Shown here one piece after another: positions 26,406-34,924 of a stretch of 64,000 nucleotides of DNA (positions are counted from its first letter, which is position 1; each line of letters begins with the position of its first letter). The position numbers and the translations under genes are program-made. Origin of the DNA: Collinsella aerofaciens (GTDB taxonomy: Bacteria > Actinomycetota > Coriobacteriia > Coriobacteriales > Coriobacteriaceae); the NCBI RefSeq assembly GCF_020181355.1, contig NZ_CP084004.1:62001-126000 (forward strand), read 5' to 3'. The notes beneath the pieces are model-generated. The model worked only from the letters and a program-made list of their open reading frames with translations. It did no database searches and was not told the DNA's origin.

Positions 26406-28541
26406 CTAATGGATAAGCTTAAAGTCCAAGTGCCCACGCGTGGTATTGACGCGCGAGACCTCGATAATCACGCGCTGCCCCAGCTCGTAACGGGTGCCCG
26501 TGTCGGCACCTGTGAGCGTTAGCGCGTCCTCGTCGAACTCGAACCACTCGTTGCCCAGGCTCTTAATTGAAACCAGGCCCTCGACCTGTGTTAGGTCCAA
26601 GCGCACAAAGAGGCCCATGCTGCTAACCCACGAGACGGTTCCGGCATAGCGCTCACCCAGACGGTCCTCATAGTACTGGGCAATCTTGATCTTTTGCGTC
26701 GCATGGCTGGCGGCATCTGCCGCGCGCTCGGCATCGCTACATGCGCGGCAGATCTGCGGCAGAATGCGCGGCAGCGACTCGCGCCCCTTACCGATCAGCC
26801 GCGGCGTACGGACCAAGGCGTCCTTGCCGCCGAGCTGCTCATAGGCCAACTGCAGTTTGAGCACGCGGTGCACCACCAGATCGGGGTAGCGACGGATGGG
26901 ACTCGTAAAGTGACAGTAGCACGGCGCGGCGAGCGCAAAGTGGCCCTCGTTGCGCGGCTTGTACAGCGCGCGCTGCATGCTGCGCAGAAGCAGCGTGTTG
27001 ACGAGCGGTGCGTTGGCCGTACCGGCGGCAGCATCAACTGCAGCCTGCAGCTCATCGGGGCTCCCCAGGGCAATACCGGCAGCACGGCGATCGTCGATGA
27101 TGCCTAGCTGCGCCAGCGCAACGGCAGCACCGTGCAGGCTATCGGGGCTCGGATCCTCATGCACACGATAGCAGGCCTCGATATCACGGTCTGCCAGCCA
27201 CTCTGCAACGCACTCGTTGGCGAGCAGCATGGCTTCCTCGATAAGCGACGTGGCACACGAACGCTCACGCGCCACAATCTGCACGGGCACTCCGTCCTCA
27301 TCCAATAGAGCACGAATCTCGGCTGTGTCAAAATCGACTGAGCCGCGGGCGCGACGAATACGACGGCGAAGTTCGGCGAGTTCGTTAGCGGCGACAAGGA
27401 AATCGCCGAGGTCGATGTTGTAGCCGCGGGCGGCCTCCTCGCACGCAAGACCGCGCTCAAGCGCTTCCTCGCGCGAGGTCTCGGCAGCCGCAACATCCTC
27501 GGCTGCACCCTCCAGCACCGAATACTCAACCGCGCCGGCACGCACCAGCAGCGCCTCGGCGCCGTCATAGTCCATACGCACACGCGAGCGAATCACGCTG
27601 GGATACGGATCGTAATGCCGCACGCGACCCTGCGCATCGAGCTCGATATCGACGGTAAACGCAAGACGGTCCTCGTCAGGGCGAAGCGAGCACAGGTCAC
27701 AGGACAGGCGTTCGGGCAGCATGGGAAGCACGCGATCGGCCAGATACACCGATGTCGTACGATGGCGAGCCTCAAGATCGATATGCCCGTCCCAAGCCAC
27801 ATAGTGTGAAACGTCGGCGATATGCACACCCAGCTTGTAGCCACCCTCGGGCGTGCGCTCCAACGAAATGGCGTCGTCAAAGTCGCGCGCGTCGACTGGG
27901 TCGATCGTGATGACAAAGCGGTCGCGCAGATCGCGGCGGAGCGGGTCCTTAAGCGCCGCGGACACATCGAGCGAAAGCCCCTCGGCCTCGTCCAGCGCGG
28001 CCTCGGGATAGCTATCGGTATAGCCGTAGCGCGCCATCACATATTGAACGCCCAAATCGGGCGCGTCATCTCCGCCAATGCGGCGTTCGATCGTCACAGC
28101 GCCCGATTCCAGGCGCGTCGGGTAGGTCAAAATGCGCGCGACAACAGCATCACCCGGGTGAACGCCCAGACGATCCGCCGAGGTATCCTCAGGCAGAATG
28201 AAGAAGTCAGCCTTCAGACGCGAATCGAGCGGCTCGATCACACCGAGCGGACCGGCGGTCTGGTACGTACCCACCACGCTTATGGCTGCGCGCTCAACCA
28301 CGCCTTCGATCACGGCGCGCCGCTCACCGTGCGGGCTGTTCTTAATGCTCACGGCAACGGTATCGCCATCCATAATCTCGCGCTTGCCACGGCCCATGAC
28401 CTTGTAGTCGCCATTCTCGGTTATGACATAGGCACTGTGCTCATGGAGCTGCACGCGCCCGGTCAGGCTCGGACGGCGTTCGCTGCGCACCGGCCCGCGC
28501 TTATTGCGAGCTCCACGCTTATGCTTGTTATTGCGCCCCAT
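26406..28541 (-). CDS. rnr: Ribonuclease R / RNase II-family exoribonuclease
   Basis: This 711-residue 3'-5' exoribonuclease has a basic N terminus, cold-shock/OB RNA-binding domains, a central RNB domain and a C-terminal S1 domain. The RNB active site is IDPVDARDFDDAISLE, with the metal-binding Asp residues. HIADVSHYV, YLADRVLPMLPERLS and HFTSPIRRYPDLVVHR are all typical. The S1 domain begins GTVSWVSSMGLFVRL. It degrades structured RNA processively and may act with SmpB/tmRNA in clearing faulty messages. The long basic tail seen in E. coli RNase R is absent here. The ATG has GGAGG upstream. Confidence 0.94.
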   Translation of the reverse strand: MGRNNKHKRGARNKRGPVRSERRPSLTGRVQLHEHSAYVITENGDYKVMGRGKREIMDGDTVAVSIKNSPHGERRAVIEGVVERAAISVVGTYQTAGPLGVIEPLDSRLKADFFILPEDTSADRLGVHPGDAVVARILTYPTRLESGAVTIERRIGGDDAPDLGVQYVMARYGYTDSYPEAALDEAEGLSLDVSAALKDPLRRDLRDRFVITIDPVDARDFDDAISLERTPEGGYKLGVHIADVSHYVAWDGHIDLEARHRTTSVYLADRVLPMLPERLSCDLCSLRPDEDRLAFTVDIELDAQGRVRHYDPYPSVIRSRVRMDYDGAEALLVRAGAVEYSVLEGAAEDVAAAETSREEALERGLACEEAARGYNIDLGDFLVAANELAELRRRIRRARGSVDFDTAEIRALLDEDGVPVQIVARERSCATSLIEEAMLLANECVAEWLADRDIEACYRVHEDPSPDSLHGAAVALAQLGIIDDRRAAGIALGSPDELQAAVDAAAGTANAPLVNTLLLRSMQRALYKPRNEGHFALAAPCYCHFTSPIRRYPDLVVHRVLKLQLAYEQLGGKDALVRTPRLIGKGRESLPRILPQICRACSDAERAADAASHATQKIKIAQYYEDRLGERYAGTVSWVSSMGLFVRLDLTQVEGLVSIKSLGNEWFEFDEDALTLTGADTGTRYELGQRVIIEVSRVNTTRGHLDFKLIH

Positions 28542-28618
28542 GGCGCCTCCTAACTATCGATTGCCGACTCCAAAGAGTCTACCCAAATGATTCGCCATCC
28601 TGCCGTCCCCTAGGGATC

Positions 28619-28652
28619 AAAAAACGGGCCGCCCCATAAGAGACGACCCGTT
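28619..28652 (-). terminator. Terminator of the ftsEX operon
   Basis: The arms ACGGGCCG and CGACCCGT form the stem. On the minus strand it is followed by a run of six T residues, 25 bp after the ftsX stop. Confidence 0.85.
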
Positions 28653-28676
28653 GGAAGGGATGAATTCCAGGCATGC

Positions 28677-29597
28677 CTACACGCGCAGGTAGCGGCGCAT
28701 GGCGATGGCAGAACCAAAGAGACCGATAATCACGCCGACCAGAATCAGCGCAGCATAGGTCACCAGGTAGTACTGCATCGGCAGGGCAAACGACATCCAG
28801 CCGATGCTCTCCTGCAGACGCGGAATCATCAGATTGCGCAGCAGCTCCAGAACGCCGATGGAAAGCAGCGAGCCCAAAATGGCCTGCAGCACGCCCTCGG
28901 TGATAAACGGGCCACGAATGAAGCCGTTGCTGGCGCCGACCAGACGCATAATCGCAATCTCACGACGACGCGCCGTGATGGACAGGCGAATCGTGTTGTT
29001 GATGAAGATGAATGCGATAAAGGTCAGAAGGCCAACGAGCACCACGGCGGCGATGCGGATGTAGTTGGTCACCTGGAACAGGCGGCTCACTTCCTCCTGG
29101 CCGTACAGCACGCTCGCGTTGACGTCGCCGTCATCCGCGATCTTCTGGAAATCGGCATCCTTCTTGAGCTTCTTGGCCGTGCTCTCGACCTGAGACGGAT
29201 CGTCCATCTCAATAGCGAAGGAAGCCGGCAGCGGGTTCTGGCCATCGAGCGCGCTCATGGTGGCGTCGGCGTTGCCCGACATCTTGCTCGTATACTCGGC
29301 CAGCGCGTCGTCCTTGTCCTTATAGGTCACGGACTTGACGTTATTCCACGTCTTAAGCTCGGCCTCAAAAGCCTGAACATCGGCCTGATCGGCGTCATCA
29401 CTAATGAACGCGTTGATGACAACCTGATCCTCGACGGTGCCGATCACGGAGTTCAGCATCGCAGAGCCCATGATGAACAGGCCGATGATAAACAGCGAAA
29501 GGAAGATCGTGATGACGGCGCCGAGCGAGGTAGTCCAGTTACGGAAGAAGTGGCTGATTGCCTCTTTGAAGGAGTAGCCCACGTTAGTTGGTGCCAT
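28677..29597 (-). CDS. ftsX: Cell-division permease FtsX
   Basis: This 306-residue protein has the four-helix FtsX topology. A first helix (ITIFLSLFIIGLFIMGSAML) leads to an extracytoplasmic domain of about 110 residues. Three helices follow (IAAVVLVGLLTFIAFIFI and two C-terminal segments). The NNTIRLSITARRREIAIMRL coupling region is typical of MacB/FtsX permeases. With FtsE it regulates peptidoglycan hydrolases at the division site. The start codon lies inside the 3' end of ftsE (14-bp overlap), so the two are coupled. Confidence 0.94.
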   Translation of the reverse strand: MAPTNVGYSFKEAISHFFRNWTTSLGAVITIFLSLFIIGLFIMGSAMLNSVIGTVEDQVVINAFISDDADQADVQAFEAELKTWNNVKSVTYKDKDDALAEYTSKMSGNADATMSALDGQNPLPASFAIEMDDPSQVESTAKKLKKDADFQKIADDGDVNASVLYGQEEVSRLFQVTNYIRIAAVVLVGLLTFIAFIFINNTIRLSITARRREIAIMRLVGASNGFIRGPFITEGVLQAILGSLLSIGVLELLRNLMIPRLQESIGWMSFALPMQYYLVTYAALILVGVIIGLFGSAIAMRRYLRV

Positions 29598-30804
29598 AGT
29601 TGCCGTAACCTCCCCTCTCCTGGTCGCGGATGACGTGGCCGCCCTCGAGGGCGATCACGCGACGGTGCATGCTATCGACCATCTCGCGGTCGTGCGTGGC
29701 GACGATCACGGTGGTGCCGGTGCGGTTAATACGCTCAAGCAGCTTCATGATGCCCAGCGAGATCGCCGGGTCGAGGTTGCCCGTGGGCTCGTCGCAGATC
29801 AGCAGCGGCGGACGGTTGACCATAGCACGGGCGACGGCAACGCGCTGCTGCTCGCCACCGGAAAGCTGGTCGGGCAGCGAGTCCATCTGATCGGCCAGAC
29901 CGACCAGACGCAGCACCTCGGGCACCTGGCTGCGAATGACGCCCTTGGGCTTGCCGATGCACTGCAGGGCAAACGCCACGTTTTCGTAGGCGGTCTTTTG
30001 CGGCAGAAGCTTAAAGTCCTGGAACACGGCGCCAATCTGGCGGCGCAGGAACGGAACCTTACGGTTCTTGATCTTCATGAGGTCCTGACCGGCAACCAGG
30101 ATGCGGCCGCTCGTCGGCTTGACGTCGCGGTTGAGCGTCGACAGCAGCGTGGTCTTACCCGAGCCGGAGTGACCGACCAGGAAGACGAACTCGCCCGGAT
30201 AGATCTCGATGTTGATGTCGTCGAGTGCAGGCTTGTTAGGCTGTGCCGGATAGATCTTGGTGACATGCTCCATAAGGATGACGGGCTCGACACCGGCCTG
30301 CTTGGCCATCTTCTTGCGGCTGGCCTGCGGATCGATGGGCGCAAACACCGACGTAAAATCGGGGTTGTTGAGCGCGTTATCGAGGCTTGCGACCTCGGCT
30401 GCCTGATCGCTCTCGACCACCGGGGCAGCAGGCTGCGTGGGGTCGGGAATAGCGGCAAAGAGACCGGACTGCGCAGGCTGAGGAGCCGGCGTCGCAGGGG
30501 CCAAGGGGTCGGGAATGCCGGCCATGGTAGGCTGCGGCGTGGCGGCACCAGCCTGAGGCTGCTCCACGCGAGCGGTCACGGCCTGAACGGGCTCAAAACC
30601 CGCCGTGCCGGAAAGCGCGACATCGCTGGTTGGATTGTAGGCAAAGGGATCGGATGCCGGCTGTGCCTGATCTGCCGGCTGAGCGGGGGCCTGAGCAACA
30701 GGCTGGCCCTCTGAATCCGGAGTGGCGAAACGACTGCCCTGGACGCCTGCCTGCGTCTTGGGGGCATCATCGCCCGCACCGGAGGTACGGAAGTGGTTAC
30801 CCAC
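29584..30804 (-). CDS. ftsE: Cell-division ATP-binding protein FtsE with long N-terminal extension
   Basis: The ABC ATPase core starts near residue 172. It shows Walker A GHSGSGKTTLL (211-221), QLSGGEQQRVAVARA (signature), LLICDEPTGNLD (Walker B) and the switch ATHDREM. The core is that of FtsE, which is usually 220-230 residues in all. Here about 170 residues precede it, rich in Pro, Ala and Gln, with two IPDP motifs (about 97 and 119) and no predicted fold. The GTG at 30804 has AAGGAG at good spacing. The internal ATG before MAKQAGVEPV lacks a good site, so the extension is probably translated. The IS30-family element begins 86 bp further upstream. Confidence 0.9.
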   Translation of the reverse strand: MGNHFRTSGAGDDAPKTQAGVQGSRFATPDSEGQPVAQAPAQPADQAQPASDPFAYNPTSDVALSGTAGFEPVQAVTARVEQPQAGAATPQPTMAGIPDPLAPATPAPQPAQSGLFAAIPDPTQPAAPVVESDQAAEVASLDNALNNPDFTSVFAPIDPQASRKKMAKQAGVEPVILMEHVTKIYPAQPNKPALDDINIEIYPGEFVFLVGHSGSGKTTLLSTLNRDVKPTSGRILVAGQDLMKIKNRKVPFLRRQIGAVFQDFKLLPQKTAYENVAFALQCIGKPKGVIRSQVPEVLRLVGLADQMDSLPDQLSGGEQQRVAVARAMVNRPPLLICDEPTGNLDPAISLGIMKLLERINRTGTTVIVATHDREMVDSMHRRVIALEGGHVIRDQERGGYGNYGTN

Positions 30805-30917
30805 TGGTGCTCCTTATCGTCGTGCGTTTAAACTACATGAGCGCTTTGTATTTTAGCAGCATTAGCTTTGCTGCACATAAGAAGCATGGCCCTTGATTCT
30901 CATTTTCATTGCAACAG

Positions 30918-30957
30918 CCTCAGGACTCAGCGCAACGCGTTGCGCTGAGTCCTGAGG
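30918..30957. repeat. Perfect 40-bp palindrome in the IS30 left end
   Basis: The left half CCTCAGGACTCAGCGCAACG is followed immediately by its exact reverse complement, with no loop. Half of it (GTTGCGCTGAGTCC) recurs near the right end at about 32320-32333. It is probably a transposase-binding region or the inside part of the terminal repeat. Confidence 0.85.
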
Positions 30958-31023
30958 CGCGAATCCGGGTAGGCAACCCCAGAGGGGCCGGAATCCCCCG
31001 GCCCGCGATGGAGGGAGGCCGGC

Positions 31024-32286
31024 ATGTCCAGACCCAAGCCGTCCGGAAGGTCGTACGGGAGGCTCACGAGGCACGAGAGGAACACGGTCGAGAGGATGCT
31101 CGACCGCAACCGCAGCGCCCGCGAGATCGCCGCGGAGCTCGGCAGGTCGCCGTCGACCGTGACCAGGGAGGTGGCGGCGCACCGCTACGTCACCGCGCCG
31201 CGCTCGCGCTACGGCGAGCCCGCGCCCGCGGACCTGTCGGGGGCCTGCCCCAGGCTCTCCGCGTGGCCGAGGTGCTGCAACGGCTGCTCGCACAGGAGGG
31301 GCTACGGCTGCTCGAGGAGGCCCAGGGTGTTCTACAGCGCCAGGAGGGCGCAGGAGGCGGCCGACGCCGAGCTCTCGGCGAGCAGGTCCGGGATCGACGA
31401 GACCGAGGAGGGCGCCGCCGCCAAGCTAGCGGCCATCAGGGACGGGCTCGCGCGCGGGCTCTCCCCGCAGCAGATAGCGGCGACGACCCCCGGGCTCAGC
31501 GCCTCCACCGTCTACAGGTGGGTGGACGCCGGCTACGACGGCATGACGAACATGGAGCTCAGGCGCAAGGTCGGCTACAGGCCGAGGTCGCGCCGGGCCC
31601 CGAAGAGGGCGACGTCCCACTCGGCGCGCAGGTCGCACGCGTCGTTCCTCGCGCTCGGCGAGGACGCCTGCGCCGCGGCCTGGGAGATGGACACCGTCGA
31701 GGGCCCCAGGGGCGACTCCGCCAGGCTCCTCACGCTCCTGCACCGCCCGAGCCGCTTCCAGCTGGCCCTGCCGCTGCCGGACGGCACGTGCGCCTCGGTC
31801 CTGGCGGCGCTCTCCTCCCTGCGCGGGGTCCTCGGCGAGGACGGCGCGAGGCGCGCCTTCGGCGCCGTGCTCACCGACAACGGGAGCGAGTTCGCCGACG
31901 AGGGCGCCATCGCGGCGCTGTTCGGCGAGCGGGACGGCGAGACCAGGCTCTTCTACTGCGACCCCCGGCAGAGCCAGCAGAAGGGCGCGTGCGAGAAGAA
32001 CCACGTGGAGATCAGGAAGCTGCTGCCCAAGGGCGCAGGGGCCAGGTTCGACCGGCTGACGGCGGCGGACTGCGCGCTGCTCATGTCGCAGGTGAACTCC
32101 GAGCCGAGGGGGGCGCTCGGGTTCCTGACGCCGGCGCGCGTGCTGCGGGCGGCCCTCGGGGAGGACGCCTCCGCCCTCATGGACGCGTTCGGGATAGAGG
32201 AGCTGGCGCCCGGCGAGCTCGACCTCACGCCCGGCTGCATCGACAGGGCCAGGGCCGCGAGGGGCGAGGGGCCGCTGGCGGGATAG
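31024..32286 (+). CDS. IS30-family transposase
   Basis: This 420-residue protein has an N-terminal helix-turn-helix (LTRHERNTVERMLDRNRSAR to RSPSTVTREV). A Cys-rich segment (CPRLSAWPRCCNGC) follows, then an rve-type DDE core. Catalytic residues are read as Asp223 (WEMDTVEG), Asp285 (VLTDNGSEF) and Glu324 (QKGACEKNHVEI). The expected LLPKG motif follows. No stop or frameshift is seen, so the enzyme may be active. AGG arginine codons are frequent, unlike the flanking host genes. Confidence 0.93.
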   Translation: MSRPKPSGRSYGRLTRHERNTVERMLDRNRSAREIAAELGRSPSTVTREVAAHRYVTAPRSRYGEPAPADLSGACPRLSAWPRCCNGCSHRRGYGCSRRPRVFYSARRAQEAADAELSASRSGIDETEEGAAAKLAAIRDGLARGLSPQQIAATTPGLSASTVYRWVDAGYDGMTNMELRRKVGYRPRSRRAPKRATSHSARRSHASFLALGEDACAAAWEMDTVEGPRGDSARLLTLLHRPSRFQLALPLPDGTCASVLAALSSLRGVLGEDGARRAFGAVLTDNGSEFADEGAIAALFGERDGETRLFYCDPRQSQQKGACEKNHVEIRKLLPKGAGARFDRLTAADCALLMSQVNSEPRGALGFLTPARVLRAALGEDASALMDAFGIEELAPGELDLTPGCIDRARAARGEGPLAG

Positions 32287-32542
32287 GCGGCGGGCCGGGA
32301 CATGGGCCGGAGGGCCCGTTGCGCTGAGTCCGGAACGGCTGCGCGGCGGGCTGGCGGAGCATGCGGCGGCGGCATGGGGGCACCGGCCTCCACAGCCTCT
32401 CCACCTGCGGAAACGAGGCGACGAGCAGGTGCCGGGGGCTATTTCCGCGTTGCGCTAGCTGCGGAAACGCGGGGCCCGTTCAGGCTGTTGCGTTGAGATT
32501 GAAAATCAACCTAAGAAGCATGGCGTGCTTAGGGATCCCGTC

Positions 32543-32665
32543 GGCCGTGCACAGGGTTACTCTCCAAATCGTCCTCGGACATGTCGGAGCCCCCGCTGCG
32601 CACTACGTGCGGCGGGGGCTCCTCCGTCCTGCGGAAAGATTTGGAGAGTAACCCTGTGTCCGGCC
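32543..32665. repeat. 123-bp element with 21-bp perfect inverted repeats, MITE-like or structured RNA
   Basis: The outer arms at 32550-32570 and 32638-32658 are perfect over 21 bp (CACAGGGTTACTCTCCAAATC and reverse complement). They extend to about 28 bp with two mismatches. Inside is a second hairpin, GGAGCCCCCGC...GCGGGGGCTCC (about 32586-32622). The nested fold spans the whole element and contains no coding frame. It could be a non-autonomous mobile element or a stable RNA. Confidence 0.65.
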
Positions 32666-32795
32666 TGCGATAACTAAGGGGTCGCTGCGTTTTACTTGGG
32701 GTGCTGCATATACAAAGTTGGAAGGGTCTGAATTGCGCTTTGTCGATATATGCCCTTTTCCCTGATGGGACCGTGCTTGAGGGGCGTCTTCATAA

Positions 32796-32860
32796 GTTGC
32801 GGTGAAATAGGGACTGTTTTACCAGTTAAAAGGTCTAATCAGTCCTTATTTCACCACAAC
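32796..32860. repeat. 65-bp palindrome family, copy 4
   Basis: It starts GTTGCGGTGAAATAGGGACTG and ends CAGTCCTTATTTCACCACAAC, with arms matching at 19 of 21 positions. The length of exactly 65 bp matches the other three copies. Confidence 0.85.
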
Positions 32861-32865
32861 TGAAA

Positions 32866-32894
32866 CAGGGGCGCTCTCCAAGAGAGCGCCCCTG
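32866..32894 (-). terminator. Terminator of the transketolase operon
   Basis: A perfect 13-bp stem, CAGGGGCGCTCTC and GAGAGCGCCCCTG, has a three-base loop. On the minus strand it is followed by TTTC, 48 bp past the stop codon. Confidence 0.8.
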
Positions 32895-32942
32895 CCGGGT
32901 TTCCATAGTTCTGGCGAAGCAGTCCTTGAGATCCGCCTTGCC

Positions 32943-33884
32943 TTATGCCAAGAACTCCTTGGTGGTCGCCACGATGTTGGCGGCGTCCAGGCCATACTTG
33001 TGCAAGAGCTCGGCACCCGGGCCGGACTCGCCAAAGGTGTCGTTGACGCCGATCTTCTTGAGGGGCGTCGGGCACTGCTCGCACAGGACGTCGGCAACGG
33101 CGCTGCCCAGGCCACCGATTACAGAATGCTCCTCGACGGTCACGACGTGGCCGGTCTTGGTGGCGCTCTTGACGATCAGGTCGGCATCGATGGGCTTGAT
33201 GGTGTGCATGTTGATGACCTCGGCGTCGATGCCCTCGGCAGCGAGCTGCTCGGCGGCCTCGAGAGCCTCGCCGACCATCAGGCCGCAGGCGATGATGGTG
33301 ACGTCGGCGCCCTCGCGCATGACAATGCCCTTACCCAACTCGAAGTTGTAGGTCTCGGGGTCGTTGATAACCGGCGAGGCCAAACGAGCGAAGCGCATGT
33401 ACACCGGACCGTCGCACTCGTAGGCGGCGCGCGTTACGGCGCGGGCCTCGACGTCGTCGGCAGGAACGATCACAGTCATGCCGGGGATGACGCGCATGAG
33501 GGCAATATCCTCGCAGCACTGGTGCGTGGCGCCATCCTCGCCCACCGAGATACCGGCATGCGTGGCACCGATCTTAACGTTGAGATGCGGGTAGCCGATG
33601 GAGTTACGGACCTGCTCAAAGGCGCGGCCGGCGGCAAACATGGCAAAGGTGCTCGCGAAGGCAACGCGGCCGGTGGTCGCGATACCGGCGGCGACGCCCA
33701 TCAGGTTGCTCTCGGCAATGCCCACATCGAAGAAACGATCGGGGCAGGCGGCCTTGAACTTGCCGGTCTGCGTGGCGGCGGCCAGGTCGGCGTCGAGGAC
33801 CACAAAGTCATCGTGCTCGTTGGCGAGCTCGACGAGGGCCTCGCCGTAGCTTACGCGCGTGGCGATTTTTTTGACGTCTGCCAT
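32943..33884 (-). CDS. Transketolase, C-terminal subunit
   Basis: This 313-residue protein contains the pyrimidine-binding and C-terminal domains of transketolase as a separate chain. Landmarks are VVLDADLAAATQTGKF, GIAESNLMGVAAGIATTGRV (with the conserved Glu contacting thiamine diphosphate), RNSIGYPHLNVKIGATHAGI and VVTVEEHSVIGGLGSAVADV. It pairs with the N-terminal subunit encoded just upstream, only 1 bp away. Split transketolases are common in actinobacteria and firmicutes. The ATG at 33884 has a GAGGAG site inside the upstream gene's end. The enzyme acts in the non-oxidative pentose phosphate pathway. Confidence 0.94.
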   Translation of the reverse strand: MADVKKIATRVSYGEALVELANEHDDFVVLDADLAAATQTGKFKAACPDRFFDVGIAESNLMGVAAGIATTGRVAFASTFAMFAAGRAFEQVRNSIGYPHLNVKIGATHAGISVGEDGATHQCCEDIALMRVIPGMTVIVPADDVEARAVTRAAYECDGPVYMRFARLASPVINDPETYNFELGKGIVMREGADVTIIACGLMVGEALEAAEQLAAEGIDAEVINMHTIKPIDADLIVKSATKTGHVVTVEEHSVIGGLGSAVADVLCEQCPTPLKKIGVNDTFGESGPGAELLHKYGLDAANIVATTKEFLA

Positions 33885-33885
33885 C

Positions 33886-34716
33886 CTAGAGCTCCTCTCC
33901 GGCGGCCGTGAGCTCTGCCATGGCCTGCTCAAACTGTTCATCGTTGGGGGCCTTGCCGTGCCAACCAACCTGGTTCTCCATAAAGGAAACGCCCTTGCCC
34001 TTCATGGTCTCGGCGATGATGGCGGTCGGCTGACCCTTGGTGGCGCGGGCCTCGGCAAAGGCGGCGCGGATCTGATCGAAATCGTTGCCGTCGGCAAGCT
34101 CCACCACGTGGAACTTAAAGGCGCGGAACTTGTCGGCGAGCGGCATGGGGTCGTTGACCTCCTCGACGGGGCCGTCGATCTGCAGGCCGTTGTGGTCGAC
34201 GATCACGCAGAGGTTATCGAGCTGATGGTTGCCGGCAAACATGGCTGCCTCCCAGACCTGGCCCTCCTCGCTCTCGCCATCACCCAGCAGGGCGTACGTG
34301 CGGTAAGTATCGCCCCAGTGCTTGGCGGCAACCGCCATGCCCACGGCGGCGGAGATGCCCTGGCCGAGCGAGCCGGTGGACATATCGACGCCCGGGGTGT
34401 CGTTCATGTTGGGATGACCTTGCAGGTGGCTGCCGATATGGCGCAGCGTCTCGAGATCCTCCTTGGGGAAGAACCCACGCTCGGCGAGCACGGCGTACAG
34501 GCCCGGAGCGCAATGGCCCTTGGAGAGCACAAAACGGTCGCGATCGGCCTTGCGGGGATCGGCCGGGTCGACGTTCATTTCCTCAAAGTACAGATAGGTC
34601 ATGATGTCGGCAGCGCCGAGCGAACCGCCCGGATGGCCGGACTTGGCAGCGTGCACGCCGGTGACGATGCCCTTCCTTACCTCGTTGGCAACCTTTTTGA
34701 GCTCTTCGTCGCTCAT
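33886..34716 (-). CDS. Transketolase, N-terminal (thiamine diphosphate-binding) subunit
   Basis: This 276-residue protein carries the ThDP and metal-binding domain. Conserved parts include AKSGHPGGSLGAADIMTYLY, LSKGHCAPGLYAVLAERG, STGSLGQGISAAVGMA and the ThDP motif LLGDGESEEGQVWEAA. NHQLDNLCVIVDHNGLQIDG follows. It needs the C-terminal chain from the next gene to form the active site at the subunit interface. The GAAAGGAAGGC site precedes the ATG. A 208-bp spacer lies upstream, where the operon promoter should be; no exact site was assigned. Confidence 0.95.
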   Translation of the reverse strand: MSDEELKKVANEVRKGIVTGVHAAKSGHPGGSLGAADIMTYLYFEEMNVDPADPRKADRDRFVLSKGHCAPGLYAVLAERGFFPKEDLETLRHIGSHLQGHPNMNDTPGVDMSTGSLGQGISAAVGMAVAAKHWGDTYRTYALLGDGESEEGQVWEAAMFAGNHQLDNLCVIVDHNGLQIDGPVEEVNDPMPLADKFRAFKFHVVELADGNDFDQIRAAFAEARATKGQPTAIIAETMKGKGVSFMENQVGWHGKAPNDEQFEQAMAELTAAGEEL

Positions 34717-34924
34717 TGTGCCTTCCTTTCATCCTCATTAGACAAAATGCGCACGGCACGGAAAGGTAATCCCAACACAGCCGCAATGCACGTACGTCAT
34801 TCATTATGCTGGAAACTGATGGCTTTACCAGAGTTTTTATCATTATTTGAACAATTTAGCAGGCAGAACCGCTGATGAAACGGTTTATCAATGTGAACGT
34901 CTTTTGGATGGAACGCGATCGACC

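Larger units (their letters stand above)
30891..32511 (+). mobile_element. IS30-family insertion sequence, 1621 bp
   Basis: The imperfect terminal inverted repeats run about 30 bp. The left begins CCTTGATTCTCATTTTC. The right, reverse complemented, begins GGTTGATTTTCAATCTC, and both continue to GCAACAGCCT. The element is flanked by a 13-bp direct repeat, TAAGAAGCATGGC (30878-30890 and 32512-32524). That is long for the IS30 family, where 2-3 bp is common. It holds one intact transposase gene and a subterminal palindrome. It lies upstream of ftsE, whose promoter may now be partly provided by the element. Confidence 0.88.
32525..32942. other. Gene-free 418-bp stretch between IS30 and transketolase
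   Basis: No open frame here looks like a protein. It contains the 123-bp inverted-repeat element (32543-32665), about 130 bp without visible features, the fourth 65-bp palindrome (32796-32860) and the transketolase terminator (32866-32894). Confidence 0.6.
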
